From: Nocardioides xinjiangensis
GTDB lineage: Bacteria > Actinomycetota > Actinomycetes > Propionibacteriales > Nocardioidaceae
Direction of reading: 5' to 3'
Length of the DNA stretch: 64,000 nucleotides
Assembly (NCBI RefSeq): GCF_017916455.1
Contig: NZ_JAFMSY010000002.1
Span: forward strand, 372,001-436,000
Of the stretch, positions 1-9,309 are shown one piece after another. The notes beneath the pieces were generated by a model. The model saw only the letters and a list, made by a program, of their open reading frames with translations, ran no database searches and was not told the origin of the DNA. Every line of letters begins with the position of its first letter. The stretch's first letter is position 1. Position numbers and translations under genes: made by a program.

Positions 1-11
1 GAGGAAAGAGC

Positions 12-3000
12 GTGAAGCTCCTCAACAGGGGACTTGCACTCGCGGTCGTGGGAGCGGGCCTTGCCGCGCTGCCCACGGTCGGCGTGCAGGCAGCACCGGC
101 CGCACGGGCCGACACGAACGGCGTCGCAGCCATGGCCGACCGGGCCAAGGGTCAGGTCGCCGTCACGCGCGAAGAGTCGAACAAGAAGGTCGGCTTCATC
201 CGCGTCAAGGGCGAGGGCGACCTCTTGCCGAGCGTCGAGGGCGACTCCCTCGGCGCGGCGAGGGACAAGGCCGACGCCTACCTCGACCAGTACGCCGCCA
301 ACTTCGGCGCGCGTCCCGGTGAGCTCGTCCGCAGCGGTGTCGCGAAGACCGCGGCCGGCTGGACCATCACCTACACCCAGTCCTACAAGGGCGTCGGCGT
401 GTTCGGCTCGATGCTTCGCGTGCAGGTTGACCACGAGGGCGACCTCACCGCCGTCAACGGGTACGCCGCACCCGACCTGTCGCTGTCGGTCGACCCCCGG
501 ATCTCCGCGGCCGACGCTGGCAAGCGAGCCGTCGGCCTGGTCCGCGAGGACCCGCCGGCTCACGACGGGGAGACCGCCGACCTCACCGGCATCGCGCCCA
601 AGACGACCGAGCTGGTCGTCTACCGCATGGGTGCCACCCGCGGCGAGACCGGCGAGGCCGTGCTCGCCTACCAGGTCGAGGTCACGAACGAGAACAACAT
701 CCGCGACGCCGTCTTCATCGACGCCCAGACCGGCAAGGCGCTGAACCGCTGGTCCATGGCCGCGCACGCGCTCGACCGTGAGCTCTACGAGGCCACCGGC
801 ACCGCGCAGAACCCGGTGCTGACCCGCGTGTGGAAGGAGGGCGACCCGGTCGACGGGCTCAACGTCGACCAGCGGAACCTGGTCTACTCCGCCGGCGAGT
901 CCTACTGGCTCTACCGCAACGCCTTCGGTCGCGACTCCTACGACGGCAACGGCGCGGTCATGCGCACGGTCAACAACGACCCACGCATCAGCTGCCCCAA
1001 CGCCAACTGGAACGGCGTGACGACCAACTACTGCGACGGCGTCACGTCCGACGACATCGTCTCCCACGAGTGGGGCCACGCCTACACCGAGTACACCTCC
1101 GGCCTGATCTACCAGTACCAGTCGGGCGCGCTCAACGAGTCGTACTCCGACGTGTGGGGCGAGACGCTCGACCTGGTCAACGGTCGCGAGGACGAGGACG
1201 AGGAGTTCACCACCCGGCGCACGGTCGGTGACTGCGACGCGACGGCCCCGCCGGGCCTCGAGATGGCGATCACCGCCCCGGCCAACCTCGCCGGACCGTG
1301 CGTCGCCGTGGCGGCCACGGGCGCCAAGCCCTTCACCACCACCGCGATGACGGCGCAGGTCGTCGTGGCGACCGACGCCGCGAACACGACCGGCCCCACG
1401 ACCACCGACGGCTGCACCGCGTTCACCAACGCCGCCGCGGTCGCCGGCCGGTGGGCCTACGTCGACCGCGGCACGTGCACGTTCGCGACGAAGGTCGCCA
1501 ACGCGGAGACCGCCGGCGCGACCGGCATCGTGATCGGCAACAACAACGTCGACCCGCCGGCCGGCTTCACCGGCGACCCCGACCTGTACGGCGTGATGGT
1601 CTCGCAGGCCGACGGTGCCCGCTTCAAGAGCACCACCAGCCCGGTGACCGTCTCGGTCCGCGCCGAGGACGTCTCCAGTCGTCCCGACACCACCCGGTGG
1701 CTCATGGGCGAGAAGTCCGAGGCCTTCGGCGGCGCGATCCGCGACATGTGGAACCCCACGTGCTACGGCGACCCCGGCAAGGTGACGGACGCCGAGTACA
1801 AGTGCGACCCCAACGGCTCTGACGCCGGCGGCGTGCACAGCAACTCGGGTGTGCCCAACCACGCCTACGCCCTGGTCGTCGACGGCGGCACCTACAACGG
1901 GCAGGCCGTGACCGGCCTCGGCCTCGACAGGGCCGCCGCCATCTGGTGGCGCGCGCAGACGGCGTACCTCACGCCGCAGTCCAACTTCATCGATGCGGCG
2001 AACGCCTTCGAGCAGTCGTGCGTCGACCTGGTCGGACAGCCGATCAACAGGCTCACCACGCAGCCCAACGCCATCCCGGTGGCGGCGACGCCCATCACGG
2101 CGGACGACTGCGCCTCGGTCCGGGCCGCGACGGCCGCGACGGAGATGCGGACCGAGCCCGTGAAGTGCAACTTCAAGCCGCTGCTCGGCAAGGACGCCCC
2201 CGCCACCTGTGGTGCAGGCTTCACCGAGGACGTGCTGTGGAGCGAAGACTTCGAGGACGGCCTGGCCGGCTGGACCCCGAGCCACGAGGTGGTCTTCACC
2301 GGCGGGTTCCACGAGCCGTGGCAGGCCCGCGCGTCGGCCCCGGCCGGCACGGGAGCGTCCCACCCGAGCAAGGTGGCGTACGGACCGGCTCCCGACGCGG
2401 GCCAGTGCGTCAACGGCCCGGGTGACTTCTCCAGCCGTGACTCGATCACGGGTCCGGTCGTGGAGCTGCCCGACAGCCTCCGCTCGGCGAAGCTCACCTT
2501 CGAGCACTACGTCGCCACGGAGATCGGCTACGACGGTGGCAACGTGAAGATGAGCCTCAACGGCGGCCCGTTCACGGTGGTCCCAGCGTCGGCGTTCATC
2601 TACAACGCGCCGAAGACGATCACCGGCCCGTCCACCAACACCAACCCGCTCGCCGGCCAGCCCGGCTTCACGGGCACCGACGGTGGGCAGACCAAGGGCA
2701 GCTGGGGCGAGTCGCAGGTCGACCTCGCCGCGGCCGGCGCCGACCCGGGTGACACCGTCCAGCTCCGCTTCGACATCGGTCGCGACGGCTGTGGCGGCAA
2801 CGAGGGCTGGTACGTCGACAACGTGCGAATCGTCGACTGCAAGCTGGTCACCAGGACGACTGCGGTGCACCGGCCCGAGCCCTCCACGTACGGCACCGCC
2901 TCGACCGCCGAGGTCACGGTCGAGCGCGACGGCTCCGCCGGCGACGTGCCCGAGGGCACGGTGACCGTCACCGACGCCAGCGGCACGAAGCTGGGCTCTG

Positions 3001-3434
3001 CCACCCTCGCGGCCGGCAAGGCCTCGGTCACGCTCCCGGCGAACCTCCCTGTGGGCGCGAACAAGCTGACGGCGACGTACTCCGGCAGCGACAGCCTCGC
3101 GACCTCTACGGGGACGTTCACCGCCACCGTGGTCGGGAAGGCCGTGAACCGCTCCCGGACCATCGCGAAGGTCTCACCCGTGCGCCCGCGCTTCGGGAAC
3201 GACTTCACGGTGATCGGCAAGGTCCGGGCCAAGGGCCTGACCCCGCGCAGCAAGGTCGTCTTCCGCATCGACGGCAAGCGGGTCGGCACGCGGAAGCTCG
3301 ACGACGGCCGGGCCGTCATGACGGTCCGTCGCAACTACGCGGTCGGCAAGCACACCCTGGTCGTCATCTACCGCGGCTCCGCCACGGTGACGGCGAGCAA
3401 GGACAAGTTGACGTTCCGCATCCGTCGGCGCTGA
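12..3434 (+). CDS. Secreted M36 (fungalysin-type) zinc metallopeptidase with PA insert and Ig-like tail
   Basis: Predicted exported endopeptidase of 1140 aa. The GTG start at 12 follows a GAGGAAAG ribosome site. A signal peptide (KLLNRG, then a hydrophobic run ending near AAPAARA) is followed by an FTP/PepSY-like propeptide (about 60-260). The zinc site HEWGH is at residues 352-356 and the third-ligand region NESYSDVWGE lies about 20 residues later. A protease-associated (PA) domain, about 420-560, is inserted before the second catalytic half, which begins with HSNSGVPNHAY as in thermolysin-like enzymes. A jelly-roll-like segment starting at WSEDFEDGLAGW and Ig-like repeats (TVTVTDASGTKLGSA) form the C-terminus, probably for surface or substrate attachment. 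Motifs are seen directly; the M36 assignment is family knowledge. The gene is monocistronic and ends at a strong hairpin. Confidence 0.9.
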   Translation: MKLLNRGLALAVVGAGLAALPTVGVQAAPAARADTNGVAAMADRAKGQVAVTREESNKKVGFIRVKGEGDLLPSVEGDSLGAARDKADAYLDQYAANFGARPGELVRSGVAKTAAGWTITYTQSYKGVGVFGSMLRVQVDHEGDLTAVNGYAAPDLSLSVDPRISAADAGKRAVGLVREDPPAHDGETADLTGIAPKTTELVVYRMGATRGETGEAVLAYQVEVTNENNIRDAVFIDAQTGKALNRWSMAAHALDRELYEATGTAQNPVLTRVWKEGDPVDGLNVDQRNLVYSAGESYWLYRNAFGRDSYDGNGAVMRTVNNDPRISCPNANWNGVTTNYCDGVTSDDIVSHEWGHAYTEYTSGLIYQYQSGALNESYSDVWGETLDLVNGREDEDEEFTTRRTVGDCDATAPPGLEMAITAPANLAGPCVAVAATGAKPFTTTAMTAQVVVATDAANTTGPTTTDGCTAFTNAAAVAGRWAYVDRGTCTFATKVANAETAGATGIVIGNNNVDPPAGFTGDPDLYGVMVSQADGARFKSTTSPVTVSVRAEDVSSRPDTTRWLMGEKSEAFGGAIRDMWNPTCYGDPGKVTDAEYKCDPNGSDAGGVHSNSGVPNHAYALVVDGGTYNGQAVTGLGLDRAAAIWWRAQTAYLTPQSNFIDAANAFEQSCVDLVGQPINRLTTQPNAIPVAATPITADDCASVRAATAATEMRTEPVKCNFKPLLGKDAPATCGAGFTEDVLWSEDFEDGLAGWTPSHEVVFTGGFHEPWQARASAPAGTGASHPSKVAYGPAPDAGQCVNGPGDFSSRDSITGPVVELPDSLRSAKLTFEHYVATEIGYDGGNVKMSLNGGPFTVVPASAFIYNAPKTITGPSTNTNPLAGQPGFTGTDGGQTKGSWGESQVDLAAAGADPGDTVQLRFDIGRDGCGGNEGWYVDNVRIVDCKLVTRTTAVHRPEPSTYGTASTAEVTVERDGSAGDVPEGTVTVTDASGTKLGSATLAAGKASVTLPANLPVGANKLTATYSGSDSLATSTGTFTATVVGKAVNRSRTIAKVSPVRPRFGNDFTVIGKVRAKGLTPRSKVVFRIDGKRVGTRKLDDGRAVMTVRRNYAVGKHTLVVIYRGSATVTASKDKLTFRIRRR

Positions 3435-3458
3435 CCGGCAGCGACCAGCACCACCACG

Positions 3459-3490
3459 AGGGCCCCGGCGGAGCGATCCGCCGGGGCCCT
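3459..3490. terminator. Perfect 14-bp hairpin between convergent genes
   Basis: AGGGCCCCGGCGGA (3459-3472), loop GCGA, TCCGCCGGGGCCCT (3477-3490). It lies between the stop of the peptidase and the stop of the convergent histidine kinase and could serve both. There is no U-tract, as is common in high-GC actinobacteria. Confidence 0.75.
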
Positions 3491-3539
3491 CTGGCGTCCC
3501 GGGGGCGCTCGCTGTGCCGGGCCGAGGAGCGAGTCGGCG

Positions 3540-5321
3540 TCAGCCGACCTGATCGCGCACCGAGCGCAGCGGCAGGGTGAACGCGAACGTGCTCCCCCGG
3601 CCCAGCTCCGACGTCACCGACAGGGTGCCGCCGTGCGATTCCGCGATCCGCTGCGCGATCGGCAGGCCGAGGCCGGTGCCGGGCACGGAGAGCGCGTTGG
3701 GGTTGGTGGAGCGGTGGAACGCCGAGAACACGTGCTGCTGGTCCGCCGCGGAGATCCCCAGCCCGGTGTCGGCGACCTGGACGCAGACCTCGTCGTCCGT
3801 CGCCGTCATGGTCACCGACACGCTGCCGTCCTCGGGGGTGTACTTCACCGCGTTGTCGACCATGTTGTCGATGACGCGCGCCAGCTCCTCGGGGTCACCG
3901 AACACCACGACGGGGCTCCGTCCGGGCGGGTCGAAGTGCAGGCGCACGCCCGCCTGCTTGGCCCGGATGCTCAGCAGGTCCACGCTCGCCTCGCACAGCT
4001 CGGCGAGGTCCACGGCGCGGCGTACGGTCTCGCGCCGGCCCTGGACGCGGGAGTAGTGCAGCAGGTTGGCGACCAGGTTGCTGAGCCGCTGCGCGTTGCG
4101 GATGATCGCGTCGATCGAGGTCAGGTCGGGGTGCCGGTCCGCGATGAGCTCGGCATGGCCCAGGATCGCGGTGAGGGGCGTCTTCAGCTCGTGGGAGATC
4201 GTGGCGATCAGCTCGCTGCGGTAGCGGGCCAGCTCGCGCAGCTCCTGCACGAGTCGCTGCTCGGTCTCCAGCACCCGCGAGGCCCGCACGGTCTGCGCGA
4301 GCAGGCGACCGACCTCCAGGATCGCGTCCGCCTCGGCCGGGGTGACCGGGCGGACGTGGCGGGCGAAGCCCAGCACCAGGTAGCCGACGAGGTCCTCCTG
4401 CGAGACGAGCGGGCACACGACGGCGCGGTCGACGCGCATCGCGCGCATGAGCTCCTGCATGCGCGCCGCGCTGCGCGGCAGGTGCGCGGAGTCGCCGTCG
4501 TCCACGCCGAGCTCGACGAGGGTGGGGCGCCCCTCCATCTCGAGGAGGTCGTCGCGGATCGCCGGGACGTCGTAGTCCGGGGAGTACGGCCGCGGCGTCG
4601 CGATCCCGATCTGGCTGCCCTGCGCGTCGGTGGGGAACGTGCGCACGACCGTCTGGACCGTGCCCATCGCCTCCCTCACCGCGGCCACCGCGGTCTCGAG
4701 CGCGTCGGTCAGCGCGTGCCCGGTGGCGGCCCCCGCCACGGTCGTCAGCATCCGGTCCAGCCGCAGCCGGTCGGTCAGCCGCTCGCGCTCGCGGGCGTTC
4801 GACAGCGCGACGCCCGCCTGCACCGCGAACATCTCCAGCAGCTCGCGGTCGGCCTCGTCGGGCACCCGGCCGTCGGCGGGCAGGTCGACGGCCATGTTGC
4901 CCAGCAGCTCGCCCGACGCGGAGTAGAGCGGTGCGTAGAGCGCGTGCTCGGGGTGCCAGGCGTCGGGGTCCGCGCTCGCCTCCACGTCGGGGATCCAGGC
5001 GGCGCGCAGCCGCTCCTCCGACATCCGCCCGGCCGGCACGAAGCGGAGGATGCCCCACTTGTCGGCCTCACGGAACTCGTCGAGGATCTGATCGGCCGGC
5101 GTGCGGCGGTGCAGGATCTCCGCGACGACCTCCGGCGGCCCGGCGACGTTGGTCATCACCAGCACGTCGCCGTCGAGGCGCGCGATCGCCGCGACGCCGT
5201 AGCCCAGCACGTCGACGACGCCGTGGGCGATCTCCTCCAGGATGTCCTGGGTGTCGGTCGAGGAGTTGACGCGTCGCATCAGCTCGGCCAGGCGGCTCAG
5301 CGCGCCGTGGTTCCGCGGCAT
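3540..5321 (-). CDS. GAF-GAF sensor histidine kinase
   Basis: Soluble histidine kinase of 593 aa with no membrane segment. The N-terminal half carries two GAF-type sensory regions (about 15-180 and 200-345). These are followed by the dimerisation/phosphoacceptor H-box ISHELKTPL and an HATPase domain with N-box NMVDNAVKYTP, G1 DTGLGIS and G2 GTGLGLPI. I chose the ATG at 5321 (MPRNHGALSR) because GGGGAGG lies just upstream; the open frame continues further but only as a shadow of RNase J. No response regulator is adjacent, so this may be an orphan kinase. It is 59 bp downstream of RNase J on the same strand. The input signal is unknown. Confidence 0.9.
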   Translation of the reverse strand: MPRNHGALSRLAELMRRVNSSTDTQDILEEIAHGVVDVLGYGVAAIARLDGDVLVMTNVAGPPEVVAEILHRRTPADQILDEFREADKWGILRFVPAGRMSEERLRAAWIPDVEASADPDAWHPEHALYAPLYSASGELLGNMAVDLPADGRVPDEADRELLEMFAVQAGVALSNARERERLTDRLRLDRMLTTVAGAATGHALTDALETAVAAVREAMGTVQTVVRTFPTDAQGSQIGIATPRPYSPDYDVPAIRDDLLEMEGRPTLVELGVDDGDSAHLPRSAARMQELMRAMRVDRAVVCPLVSQEDLVGYLVLGFARHVRPVTPAEADAILEVGRLLAQTVRASRVLETEQRLVQELRELARYRSELIATISHELKTPLTAILGHAELIADRHPDLTSIDAIIRNAQRLSNLVANLLHYSRVQGRRETVRRAVDLAELCEASVDLLSIRAKQAGVRLHFDPPGRSPVVVFGDPEELARVIDNMVDNAVKYTPEDGSVSVTMTATDDEVCVQVADTGLGISAADQQHVFSAFHRSTNPNALSVPGTGLGLPIAQRIAESHGGTLSVTSELGRGSTFAFTLPLRSVRDQVG

Positions 5322-5380
5322 GCCGACCTCCCCACCGAGCTCTCGGGACCCTGGACTGACCACGGGCGACTGTAGGGCGC

Positions 5381-7066
5381 TCAGGCCTCGATCACCACGG
5401 GGATGATCATCGGGCGGCGCCGGTGCGCACGGTTGACCCAGCGGCCCACCACGCGGCGCACCGTCTGCTGCAGCTGGTGGGAGTCGGTGACTCCGTCCTG
5501 CACCGCGGCCGTGATCGCGTCGACGATCGGCTGGCGGATCTCGGCGAACGTCGTCTCGTCCTCGGCGAACCCGCGGGCGTGGATCTCCGGACCCGACACG
5601 ACCTTCCCGGTCACCGAGTCGACCACCACGATCACCGAGAGGAAGCCCTCCTCGCCGAGGATGCGCCGGTCCTTCATCGAGGACTCGGAGATGTCGCCGA
5701 TGGTCGAGCCGTCGACGAAGACGTACCCGACCTCCACCTTGCCGGCCACCCTCGCCACGCCGTCGACGAGGTCGACGACCACGCCGTCCTCGGCGAGCAC
5801 GACGTTCTGCACCCCGGTGGCGCGCGCGAGGTCGGCGTTGGCGCGCATGTGCCGGTACTCGCCGTGGACCGGCATCACGTTGCGCGGCTTGACGATGTTG
5901 TAGCAGTAGAGCAGCTCGCCGGCGCTGGCGTGGCCGGAGACGTGGACGAGCGCGTTGCCCTTGTGCACGACGTTCGCGCCCAGGCGCGACAGCCCGTTGA
6001 TGACCCGGTAGACGGCGTTCTCGTTGCCGGGGATCAGCGAGCTCGCGAGCACGACGGTGTCGCCCTCCTCGAGGTGGACGAAGCTGTGGCTGCGCTGGGC
6101 GATGCGGCTCAGCGCCGAGAGCGGCTCGCCCTGCGACCCGGTGGAGATCAGCACCTGCTTCTCGGGGGGCAGGTCGGCGAGGTCCTTGGCGTCGACCATC
6201 ACGCCCGGCGGCACGGTGAGGTAGCCCAGCTCCTGCGCGATCGCCATGTTGCGGACCATCGAGCGACCGACGTAGCCGACCCTGCGCCCGTGCGCGACCG
6301 CGGCGTCGAGCACCTGCTGGACGCGGTGCACGTGGGAGGCGAAGCACGCGACGATGATGCGCTGGTCGCTCTTGGCGAAGACCCGCTCGAGCACCGGGGA
6401 GATGTCCTTCTCCGAGGTGGTGAAGCCGGGGACCTCCGCGTTGGTGGAGTCGGTGAGGAACAGGTCCACGCCCTCGTCGCCGAGGCGGGCGAACTCGTTG
6501 AGGTCGGTGATGCGCCCGTCGAGCGGGAGCTGGTCCATCTTGAAGTCGCCGGTGTGCAGCACCACCCCGGCACCGGTGCGGATCACGACCGCGAGCGCGT
6601 CGGGGATCGAGTGGTTCACCGCGACGAACTCGAGGACGAACGGGCCGAAGGTGATCGTCTGCCCCTCCGCGACCTCGAAGTGCACGGTCTCCTTGAGCCG
6701 GTGCTCGCGCAGCTTGGAGCCGAGCAGCGCCAGGGTGAGCTTGGAGCCGACCAGCGGGATGTCGCCGCGCTCGCGCAGCAGGTACGGCGTCGCGCCGATG
6801 TGGTCCTCGTGGCCGTGGGTGAGCACCAGCGCCTCGACGGCGTCGAGGCGGTCGCGGATCGGCTCGAAGTCGGGGAGGATCAGGTCCACGCCGGGGTGGT
6901 GGTCCTCGGGGAACAGCACGCCGCAGTCGACGAGGAGCAACCGGCCGTCGTACTCGAAGGCGGTCATGTTGCGACCGACCTCGCCGAGCCCGCCGAGCGG
7001 GATGACCCGGAGGCCTCCGGCCGGGAGGGGGGCGGGCGCGCTCAGGTCGAGGTGCGGGTGGCTCAA
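5381..7066 (-). CDS. rnj: Ribonuclease J
   Basis: Metallo-beta-lactamase/beta-CASP ribonuclease of 561 aa, acting in 5'-to-3' exonucleolytic and endonucleolytic mRNA and rRNA processing. The zinc motif HGHEDH is at residues 84-89. The following NHSIPDAL and HTGDFKMD segments, the beta-CASP region and the late SGHASAGELL motif are all present at normal family length. The start is TTG at 7066, supported by AGAGGA about 7 nt upstream; no better in-frame start is visible. It follows dapA by 23 bp on the same strand, a dapA-rnj order often seen in actinobacteria, so the two are probably co-transcribed. Confidence 0.95.
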   Translation of the reverse strand: MSHPHLDLSAPAPLPAGGLRVIPLGGLGEVGRNMTAFEYDGRLLLVDCGVLFPEDHHPGVDLILPDFEPIRDRLDAVEALVLTHGHEDHIGATPYLLRERGDIPLVGSKLTLALLGSKLREHRLKETVHFEVAEGQTITFGPFVLEFVAVNHSIPDALAVVIRTGAGVVLHTGDFKMDQLPLDGRITDLNEFARLGDEGVDLFLTDSTNAEVPGFTTSEKDISPVLERVFAKSDQRIIVACFASHVHRVQQVLDAAVAHGRRVGYVGRSMVRNMAIAQELGYLTVPPGVMVDAKDLADLPPEKQVLISTGSQGEPLSALSRIAQRSHSFVHLEEGDTVVLASSLIPGNENAVYRVINGLSRLGANVVHKGNALVHVSGHASAGELLYCYNIVKPRNVMPVHGEYRHMRANADLARATGVQNVVLAEDGVVVDLVDGVARVAGKVEVGYVFVDGSTIGDISESSMKDRRILGEEGFLSVIVVVDSVTGKVVSGPEIHARGFAEDETTFAEIRQPIVDAITAAVQDGVTDSHQLQQTVRRVVGRWVNRAHRRRPMIIPVVIEA

Positions 7067-7089
7067 GGGAATCCTCTTCGGGTCGTCGT

Positions 7090-7980
7090 TCAGATCAGGC
7101 CGGCGGCAGCCAGGCCGGTGCGCAGCGCTGCCACCTCGTCGTCGTCGAGCGCGACGAGGGGTCCGCGGACGCGGCGGTTGTCGAGCACCCCGAGCAGCTC
7201 GAGGGCTGCCTTGGCGGTGGTCGCTCCGTAGTTGGGGACGCCCATCACGGCGTCGAAGGCCGGCAGCAGCGCGGTGTGGAGCCGCAGCGCCTCGGCGTGG
7301 TCGCCGCGCACCCAGGCGTCGATCATCGACGCCAGCTGGTTGCCGGCCGCGTGGGCCACGACGGACACCAGGCCGACGCCGCCGTAGGCGAGGTAGCCCA
7401 GCGTGGCGACGTCGTCGCCGGAGTACACGGCGTAGCCGAGGTCGACGAGCTGCGCCGTGCGCGGCAGCAGGCCGCTGGCCTCCTTCACCGACACGACGTG
7501 GTCGTAGCGGCGCATCGCCTCGTAGGTCTCGAGCTCGATGAGGGTCGCGGTGCGCCCCGGCACGTCGTAGAGCATCACCGGCAGGTCGGTCGCCTCGACC
7601 ACCGCGGAGAAGTGGTGGCGGAGGCCGACCTGGCCCGGCTTGTTGTAGTACGGGCTCACCAGCAGGATCCCGTCGACGCCGACCTTCTCGGCCTGGCGGG
7701 CCAGCTCGACGGAGTGCGCGGTCGCGTTGGTCCCCACGCCGGCGATGACGGTGGCGCGATCGCCGATCGCGTCGTGCACCGCGCGGAGCAGCTCGCCGTC
7801 CTCCGCCACCGACGTGGTGGGGCTCTCCCCCGTCGTGCCGCTGACCACGACGCCGTCGTTGCCGTTGTCGACGAGGTGAGCGGCGATGCGCGCGGTGCCG
7901 TCGAGGTCGACGCTGCCGTCCTCGTGGAACGCGGTGGCCATCGCCGTGAGGAGACGACCGAACGGGACGCTGGAGCTCAT
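7090..7980 (-). CDS. dapA: 4-Hydroxy-tetrahydrodipicolinate synthase
   Basis: Condenses pyruvate with aspartate semialdehyde, the first committed step of lysine/diaminopimelate synthesis. The 296-aa TIM-barrel lyase has the GTTGES signature (about 48-53), the catalytic tyrosine in LYDVPGRT (Tyr138) and the Schiff-base lysine in VSVKEASG (Lys166). The ATG at 7980 lies 6 nt after a TAACCT element, so translation is probably leaderless. RNase J follows 23 bp downstream. Confidence 0.95.
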   Translation of the reverse strand: MSSSVPFGRLLTAMATAFHEDGSVDLDGTARIAAHLVDNGNDGVVVSGTTGESPTTSVAEDGELLRAVHDAIGDRATVIAGVGTNATAHSVELARQAEKVGVDGILLVSPYYNKPGQVGLRHHFSAVVEATDLPVMLYDVPGRTATLIELETYEAMRRYDHVVSVKEASGLLPRTAQLVDLGYAVYSGDDVATLGYLAYGGVGLVSVVAHAAGNQLASMIDAWVRGDHAEALRLHTALLPAFDAVMGVPNYGATTAKAALELLGVLDNRRVRGPLVALDDDEVAALRTGLAAAGLI

Positions 7981-7986
7981 GCCGGA

Positions 7987-7992
7987 AGGTTA
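7987..7992 (-). promoter_or_regulatory. -10 element of leaderless dapA
   Basis: TAACCT on the minus strand with a 6-nt gap to the dapA ATG. No Shine-Dalgarno sequence fits in that gap, and no clear -35 is seen. Confidence 0.5.
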
Positions 7993-8042
7993 TCGCTCCC
8001 TCCGGCGCGAGGTGTCGTCGGCGAGCCTGGCGTCGGCGCGCC

Positions 8043-8048
8043 TACTGT
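8043..8048 (+). promoter_or_regulatory. -10 element of the TfoX-domain gene
   Basis: TACTGT followed by 5 nt (GGAGC) and ATG at 8054. The GGAG inside the gap is too close to the start to be a normal ribosome site. Confidence 0.45.
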
Positions 8049-8053
8049 GGAGC

Positions 8054-8386
8054 ATGGCGTACGACGAGGCGCTCGCGCAGCGCATCCACCACCTGCTCGA
8101 GGGCGAGCCGGGGCTCACCTCGCGGAAGATGTTCGGCGGCCTCGGCTTCATGCTGGACGGCCGCATGGCGGTCGCGGCCGGCGGCTCCGGCTCGCTCATG
8201 GTCCGCGTGGACCCCTCCGACGGCGCGACGTGGGTCGACGGCGCGGCCGTCGCCCCGATGGAGATGCGCGGCCGGGCCCTCGACGGGTGGCTCCTCGTGT
8301 CGCGCGACGCCCTGGCGTCCGACGAGCAGCTGCGCCTGTGGGTCGACCGGGGCGTGGCGTTCGTCCGGGCGCTTCCGCCTCGCTGA
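8054..8386 (+). CDS. TfoX N-terminal-domain protein
   Basis: Small 110-aa protein (MAYDEALAQRIHHLLEGEPG) with the TfoX N-terminal fold features TSRKMFGGLGFMLDGRMAV and a basic/aromatic C-terminus. Stand-alone TfoX-N proteins are common in actinobacteria. Competence regulation by Proteobacterial TfoX should not be carried over to this protein; its role is unknown. It is transcribed divergently from dapA, with only 73 bp between the start codons. The start was chosen at the ATG where family similarity begins; the frame is open further upstream but antisense to dapA. Confidence 0.8.
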   Translation: MAYDEALAQRIHHLLEGEPGLTSRKMFGGLGFMLDGRMAVAAGGSGSLMVRVDPSDGATWVDGAAVAPMEMRGRALDGWLLVSRDALASDEQLRLWVDRGVAFVRALPPR

Positions 8387-8432
8387 CCCGGGCTGTCGGA
8401 CCGTCAGGCGGAGCTGCCGGCGCACCGCTTCG

Positions 8433-8855
8433 TCACCCGTCGGCGAGGGTGGCGCGGATCACCGGCAGCACGTGGTGCTCCAGCATCGGCGCGAGGTCGT
8501 CGGGGTGGTCGCGCAGCGGCGTCCACCGGACCTCGGCGATCTCGGCGGAGGCCACCGGGTCGGCGTCGGACTCCACCCAGAAGACCGTCGAGTGCAGGCT
8601 GTGGCCCGGCTCGTTGGCCGCCTCGGAGAGGAACTCCCCGAGCAGCGTCGCGGAGCCGATGTCGAGACCGACCTCCTCGCGGGTCTCCCGCAGGGCGGCG
8701 TCCAGCGCGGACTCGCCCGGCTCGAGCTTGCCGCCGACGAGCATGAAGCGTGCCGTGCCCTGCTTGCGCACGGTCAGCACGTGCTGGTCGCGGACGAGCG
8801 CCACCGCGGCGACGACGATGTGCTTGTCGGCGGCAGCGTCCACGGACCCGAGCAT
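8433..8855 (-). CDS. Nudix hydrolase
   Basis: 140-aa Nudix-fold pyrophosphohydrolase. The Nudix box runs from GGKLEPGES to RETREEVGLDI with the GX5EX7REUXEEXGU spacing intact. The substrate cannot be read from the sequence; the MutT/NUDT family includes sanitising enzymes for oxidised nucleotides. The ATG at 8855 (MLGSVDAAADKHIVV) fits the domain start. The frame is open for 47 more codons upstream, but that part lacks Nudix similarity and crosses a large hairpin. It is convergent with the TfoX gene, 46 bp between stops. Confidence 0.88.
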   Translation of the reverse strand: MLGSVDAAADKHIVVAAVALVRDQHVLTVRKQGTARFMLVGGKLEPGESALDAALRETREEVGLDIGSATLLGEFLSEAANEPGHSLHSTVFWVESDADPVASAEIAEVRWTPLRDHPDDLAPMLEHHVLPVIRATLADG

Positions 8856-8875
8856 CTCAGGCCGGCCCCGGACAG

Positions 8876-8920
8876 CACGCAGCCACCCTGACCGGGGCTT
8901 ACCCGGCGGGTGGCTGCGTG
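8876..8920. other. Strong hairpin just upstream of the Nudix gene
   Basis: CACGCAGCCACCC (8876-8888) pairs perfectly with GGGTGGCTGCGTG (8908-8920). An inner CCGGG/CCCGG stem extends the structure. It lies 20 bp before the Nudix start, so it could be part of its leader or a terminator for transcription arriving from the thyA operon. Confidence 0.5.
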
Positions 8921-9100
8921 ATGCTGCTCGCTGGCCCGTCAGCCGCCTCTCGGCGAACGGCCGCTCGTAGCGGCTAGGGGTGAGGCCCGGGGGCATGATG
9001 CGGACCAGCTGACGGGGTCAACGGGAGGGACCGGCGGTTCATTCCCCGGTGGGCCGCATGATCCGAATCACGTCGTGGGGCCTCCCCGGCGGGCCACCGC

Positions 9101-9252
9101 TGCGTCATGCGGAGCCGCACCCATACGTACGCGTTCGCATGACGCAGGCGGCGGACGTCATGCGGAGCCGCACCTATACGTACGCGTTCGCATGACGCAG
9201 GCGGCGGACGTCATGCGGAGCCGCACCTATACGTACGCGTTCGCATGACGCA
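9101..9252. repeat. Array 1 of the 42-nt palindromic repeat: three tandem copies
   Basis: Copies at 9103-9144, 9156-9197 and 9209-9250, with an exact 53-bp period and 11-nt spacers. Each begins CGTCATGCG and ends CGCATGACG; the centre holds CATACGTACG or TATACGTACG. Copies 2 and 3 are identical and copy 1 differs by one base. The outer TG...CA extends the palindrome to 46 bp in copy 1. The array lies downstream of the thyA-folA-GntR operon. The rest of the 8921-9309 gap shows no gene. The same element recurs at 28811-29308. Confidence 0.95.
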
Positions 9253-9309
9253 GGCGGCAGACGGCGTTCCTCGCGCGCGTCGCGCCGGACGTCCCCTAGC
9301 CGAGGAGCG

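Noticed and set aside
3540..6347. Histidine kinase frame extended to 935 residues
   Set aside because: The extra 342 residues are a shadow of RNase J; the start with GGGGAGG at 5321 is far better.
5423..7231. 602-residue open frame opposite RNase J
   Set aside because: RNase J is intact on the other strand; this frame is an artefact of GC-rich third positions.
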